Assembly: GCA_964499235.1 (NCBI GenBank)
Contig: CAZCKC010000091.1
Span: 1 to 15,313 of the forward strand
From: JAFGRR01 sp964499235
GTDB taxonomy: Bacteria > Planctomycetota > Phycisphaerae > UBA1845 > Fen-1342
DNA: 15,313 bases
Reading direction: 5' to 3'
Position 1 is the first letter of the stretch. The number at the start of each line of letters is the position of its first letter. The notes under the pieces are model-generated. The model saw nothing but the letters and a program-made list of their open reading frames with translations, ran no database searches and had not been told where the DNA came from. Shown here piece after piece: positions 12,649 to 15,313 of the stretch. A program made the position numbers and the translations under genes.

Positions 12649-14433
12649 GTGAGCCAGATGAATCGCGCGAGATTAGACGACGTGCAGCGTGCTGGGGCGT
12701 TGATCCCCCGGTATTGGTGGTTGAAGCGGCTGGTGCTGGTTGGGGTGGGGACGGTGTTGTTGGTGGTGGGGTTGCGAGGGGCGTGGGGCTGGGCGGCGGA
12801 GCGGGCGTGGCAGCGGACGCTGGCGGAGTTGCGGGCGGCAGGGTTGGATCCGGCGATCGGGGCGGATGAATATCCGGACGTGGGTCAGGAGGAGAACGCG
12901 GCGTTTGCGTGGGCGCGGGCGGCGGCGCGGCTGCAAGAAGTAAATGCCCAGCGGGTTGCGCAGGGCGCGACCAGCATTAACGCGTTTTACACCCACGCCA
13001 CTGCGGCCCCCATGTTCCCGCTGCCGCGGCGTGGTGGTGCGCCTGCGTATCGTGGAACGCTTTCGGAACAGCTAAACGATAATCCGTTTCACGTTCTGCT
13101 CGACCACGTTGACGTCGACCACGCGGCGCTGCTCGCGTTGGACCAGGAGCTCATGACACTCAGTCGAAACGCCGCCACACGCGGGGACGCGAATTGGCGG
13201 CGGTTACAGCAGACAAACCTGGCGCTTTATGCGGTCGACCTTTCTGATCCGGTCAACAATTTCAATGTTGCCGGTTTCAGCCCGCTCCGCGCACTGGCGC
13301 AGTTCCTCGACCAGGCCGCAGAGGTCAGGCTTCACGCCGGTCAACACCGGGAGGCCGTGGACCGGTGGCAAGTGCAGGTCGCGTACAGCGAAAGTTTTTA
13401 CCAACGTCGCAGCTATCCGATTGACATCCTGGTTGCGCTCGCGGTCGACGCGCTCGCCTGCAGCACCATTGCGACGGGACTGCCGCAGCTCGTGCTCGAG
13501 AATTCAGCGCGAGACGGTGCCGAAATCGAGCGAGTCGAGCCGGCCACGCCGAGCCAGCTCGCAGCGCTGCGCGATCAGCTGCTGGATGAAGAGGAGATCC
13601 GGCAGGCGGTGGAAATTGCATTGCGGGCCGAAATTGGATCAAACGCGGCTTACGTGGCTGCGTGGCAGCAGGGTCGCGCCAGCGTCACGAACCCGGGGGC
13701 GTTCCCGGGCGCGGCGGTCAGCACCGGGGATCATCTTGCGCGGTGGGCATTGGCCCCGGCGTGGACAATGCGCCTGATCGAATGGGCGCATCACTGTCGG
13801 GCAGCGGTCAATGCGTTTCGCGAGCCGGCGTGGGTGCCGCTGGCCCCGGAGCTGCAAACGGGCTTTGCTGGATGCTTTCCCTTTGTCGACGATCGGCCGA
13901 TCCTCACTCGCATTATTTACCCGACCGGCCGTTTCACACTTGACCGGACATGCGTTCTGATTCGCGGACAGCTTGCGGAGCGTCGCCTGCTCGCGACCGC
14001 GATCGCCGTCCGGCTGTTCGAGCACGATCGAGGGCGGCGGCCGTCCCGACTCGCGGAGCTCGCGCCCGACTATCTGCCGCGGGTGCCGCGCGACCCGTTC
14101 GGTGATGGGCGACAGGCGCTGCGCGCGAAGATTGAGAAGGGGCACGTCCAGTACCTGTACAGCCGGTACGAGGATGGCGACGATCACGGCGGCGCGTTCG
14201 AGCTGTCAGACTACAGCTATCCGCAGATGTTCATTCGGCCTGGTGGAAATGTGGGGCCGCGGGTCGGGGACCAGGTCCTGCTGCTGGACGTGCCACCGCC
14301 GCCGCCCGCGTGGCTCGAGCAATATGGCAAGTATCTCGATGGGGGCGGCTCTGCGGACGAGGAGGGCTCAAGCCAATCGAACCCCTCCGCGACCGGCACA
14401 AACCCTGGCGAGGGCGATGAAAAGCGCCGCTAG
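12649..14433 (+). CDS. Large membrane-anchored protein of unknown function with a PxDPF tail module
   Basis: 594 residues, no named family recognised. A basic N-terminus (PRYWWLKR) leads into one hydrophobic helix (about 28-45), so it is probably anchored in the inner membrane with the bulk outside the cytosol. The middle is helical and rich in Ala, Arg, Gln and Trp, without repeats. Residues about 443-517 (RRLLATAIAVRLFEHDRG, then RRPSRLAELAPDYLPRVPRDPFGDG, here split at the second Arg) carry a tail seen in many planctomycete hypothetical proteins: a helix, a proline-rich LP..P.DPF loop and a short strand pair (QYLYSRYEDGDDHGG), reminiscent of a pseudopilin C-terminus. A disordered acidic tail ends the protein. 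GTG 12649 has GAGGAG eight bases ahead; ATG 12658 with AGGTGA ahead is nearly as good. The first ~130 bases are extremely G-rich. Confidence 0.8.
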   Translation: MSQMNRARLDDVQRAGALIPRYWWLKRLVLVGVGTVLLVVGLRGAWGWAAERAWQRTLAELRAAGLDPAIGADEYPDVGQEENAAFAWARAAARLQEVNAQRVAQGATSINAFYTHATAAPMFPLPRRGGAPAYRGTLSEQLNDNPFHVLLDHVDVDHAALLALDQELMTLSRNAATRGDANWRRLQQTNLALYAVDLSDPVNNFNVAGFSPLRALAQFLDQAAEVRLHAGQHREAVDRWQVQVAYSESFYQRRSYPIDILVALAVDALACSTIATGLPQLVLENSARDGAEIERVEPATPSQLAALRDQLLDEEEIRQAVEIALRAEIGSNAAYVAAWQQGRASVTNPGAFPGAAVSTGDHLARWALAPAWTMRLIEWAHHCRAAVNAFREPAWVPLAPELQTGFAGCFPFVDDRPILTRIIYPTGRFTLDRTCVLIRGQLAERRLLATAIAVRLFEHDRGRRPSRLAELAPDYLPRVPRDPFGDGRQALRAKIEKGHVQYLYSRYEDGDDHGGAFELSDYSYPQMFIRPGGNVGPRVGDQVLLLDVPPPPPAWLEQYGKYLDGGGSADEEGSSQSNPSATGTNPGEGDEKRR

Positions 14434-14456
14434 CGGATAGGGTCGGGCGAGCGCTT

Positions 14457-14483
14457 GAAAAGAAGGCGGGTCGATGACCCGCC
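14457..14483 (-). terminator. Intrinsic terminator of the zinc-ribbon membrane protein gene
   Basis: GGCGGGTC-GAT-GACCCGCC (14465-14483) is a perfect 8-bp stem with a 3-nt loop. On the minus strand it comes 4 bp after the stop codon (14488-14490) and is followed by TTCTTTTC, the classic intrinsic-terminator layout. On + it would face the end of the large anchored protein gene but lacks a T-run there. Confidence 0.65.
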
Positions 14484-14487
14484 CTAC

Positions 14488-15313
14488 TCACGGCCAGTTC
14501 TTCAGGATCACCACGACGTAGAAAACCAGGGCGGTAACGAGGCCGAGAGTGAGGACGGTCGTCAGGCTCCAGAGCACGGGGAGCAGGACGAAGACCACGA
14601 GGCCGTAAGTGCGGCTGTGCGTCAGCCGCGCCGCCAGGCTCGCCAGCCGGAGCCACCATAGCAGCACCAGCGGCGTCATCAGCAACCCGGGGAAGCACAG
14701 CAACTGGATCGCGCGGACAGTGAGGTTATCCCGGTCAAGCTCTTCGAGCACAGCGTATACGAGCATCAGGGTCGCGGCAGCCGCGAGGATCACAAACGCC
14801 AGCGGGGCGCTGGCGTAGTAGCTCAGCGTGATCGCGCGGTCCTGCTGGTCGGGGCTGAGCCGGCGGGGGTGGAAGAGGTAGGTGGGCACGCCGGTTACCG
14901 TCGGCAGCCAGCACAGCGCGCCGATCGCGAGGGCGACCCAGAACCAGCCAACGTAGTCGGGGCCGGCGAAGCGCTGAAAGTACTCGTTGAGGCCGAGCGG
15001 GGCGACGATCGCCAGGACCGCCGCGAGGCCGAGGGCGAGCCAGAGGAGCGTGACAGCCTGGAAGCGGCGGGCAGCAGGGTAGTCGGGCGGGTGGGCGGAC
15101 TCGGCCGCGAGGCGAGGGGGCTGCGCGGTGGCGATCCACGCGGTGGACCAGTAGGCGAGCAGCTTGCGCCAGCCGCGGGCGCGGATCCAGGGCAGACGGC
15201 GGTTAGTATCGCGGAGGAGGGTGATGTCGCCGCCGCACTCGGTGCAGACGTCGCGGGTGGCGCCGCGGAGGTCGTAGCCGCACCAGGGGCAGAAGAGGCC
15301 GGCGGGGAGAGGG
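14488..15313 (-). CDS. Zinc-ribbon multi-pass membrane protein, N-terminus beyond the window
   Basis: The reading frame is open from the right window edge to TGA at 14488-14490, at least 274 residues; no ATG, GTG or TTG occurs in it before GTG 14889, so the real start lies outside. A zinc ribbon near the edge reads CPWCGYDLRG, then CTECGG (Cys codons at 15289-15291, 15280-15282, 15244-15246 and 15235-15237). This is followed by a basic stretch (NRRLPWIRARGWRKLL) and about five hydrophobic segments, including TLLWLALGLAAVLAIVAPLG, VGWFWVALAIGALCWL, APLAFVILAAAATLMLVYAV and LVVFVLLPVLWSLTTVLTLG. The CPxCGYDLRG ribbon ahead of a YIP1-like helix bundle is a common planctomycete arrangement of unknown function. 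Treating 14889 as the start would lose the ribbon and two helices. Confidence 0.78.
   Translation of the reverse strand, partial: PLPAGLFCPWCGYDLRGATRDVCTECGGDITLLRDTNRRLPWIRARGWRKLLAYWSTAWIATAQPPRLAAESAHPPDYPAARRFQAVTLLWLALGLAAVLAIVAPLGLNEYFQRFAGPDYVGWFWVALAIGALCWLPTVTGVPTYLFHPRRLSPDQQDRAITLSYYASAPLAFVILAAAATLMLVYAVLEELDRDNLTVRAIQLLCFPGLLMTPLVLLWWLRLASLAARLTHSRTYGLVVFVLLPVLWSLTTVLTLGLVTALVFYVVVILKNWP

Overview
The window is a GC-rich chromosomal segment, probably from a member of the Planctomycetota; class (for example Phycisphaerae) cannot be settled here. The pointers are a PEP-CTERM exported protein, an N-terminal CPWCGYDLRG zinc ribbon on a multi-pass membrane protein cut by the right edge, a large membrane-anchored protein whose tail carries a LPRVPRDPFGDG motif, and a lipoprotein with a GGC lipobox. 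These styles are familiar from planctomycete genomes, but the assignment is inference. I see no plasmid, phage, transposase, CRISPR, tRNA or rRNA.

Left part (1-3598, all +): a double-CDGSH iron-sulfur protein and a YbgC/FadM-type hot-dog thioesterase; an exported cyclophilin-FKBP fusion (two unrelated prolyl isomerase folds in one chain) followed by a cytosolic single-domain cyclophilin; then a secreted lipoprotein of unknown function. The lipoprotein runs head-on into the pyrimidine genes, and the two stop codons share one CTAG.

Pyrimidine and sulfur block (3595-7403): pyrR and pyrB overlap on the minus strand. Divergent from them is sat (ATP sulfurylase), which overlaps by ATGA with a DHH/DHHA1 phosphoesterase of the NrnA type. 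NrnA enzymes degrade pAp, the by-product of PAPS-dependent sulfate assimilation, so the pair makes functional sense. An M24 metallopeptidase with all five metal ligands follows (7606-8736).

Right part (8737-15313): a 384-bp gap without a credible gene, a PEP-CTERM protein and a stand-alone succinate dehydrogenase cytochrome b558 subunit (both minus), a Gfo/Idh/MocA oxidoreductase (+), a 615-bp gap holding small inverted repeats, the large membrane-anchored planctomycete-type protein (+), an intrinsic terminator, and the edge-truncated zinc-ribbon membrane protein (minus). That last gene stays open to the window edge and has no start codon inside the window upstream of 14889.

Beyond genes, three things stand out: (i) several perfect short hairpins in intergenic spaces, (ii) a repeated CTACACT/CTACAGT-like candidate -10 element before several genes, and (iii) a change of G-versus-C strand bias, from C-rich on the given strand in the first ~8.7 kb to G-rich after ~10.9 kb, in which the minus-strand genes I checked follow the flank rather than the coding direction. 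I did not find a clearly new multi-gene system. The most interesting gene-level items are the isomerase fusion with its cyclophilin neighbour, the sat-DHH overlap, and the sat variant lacking the usual zinc ligands.
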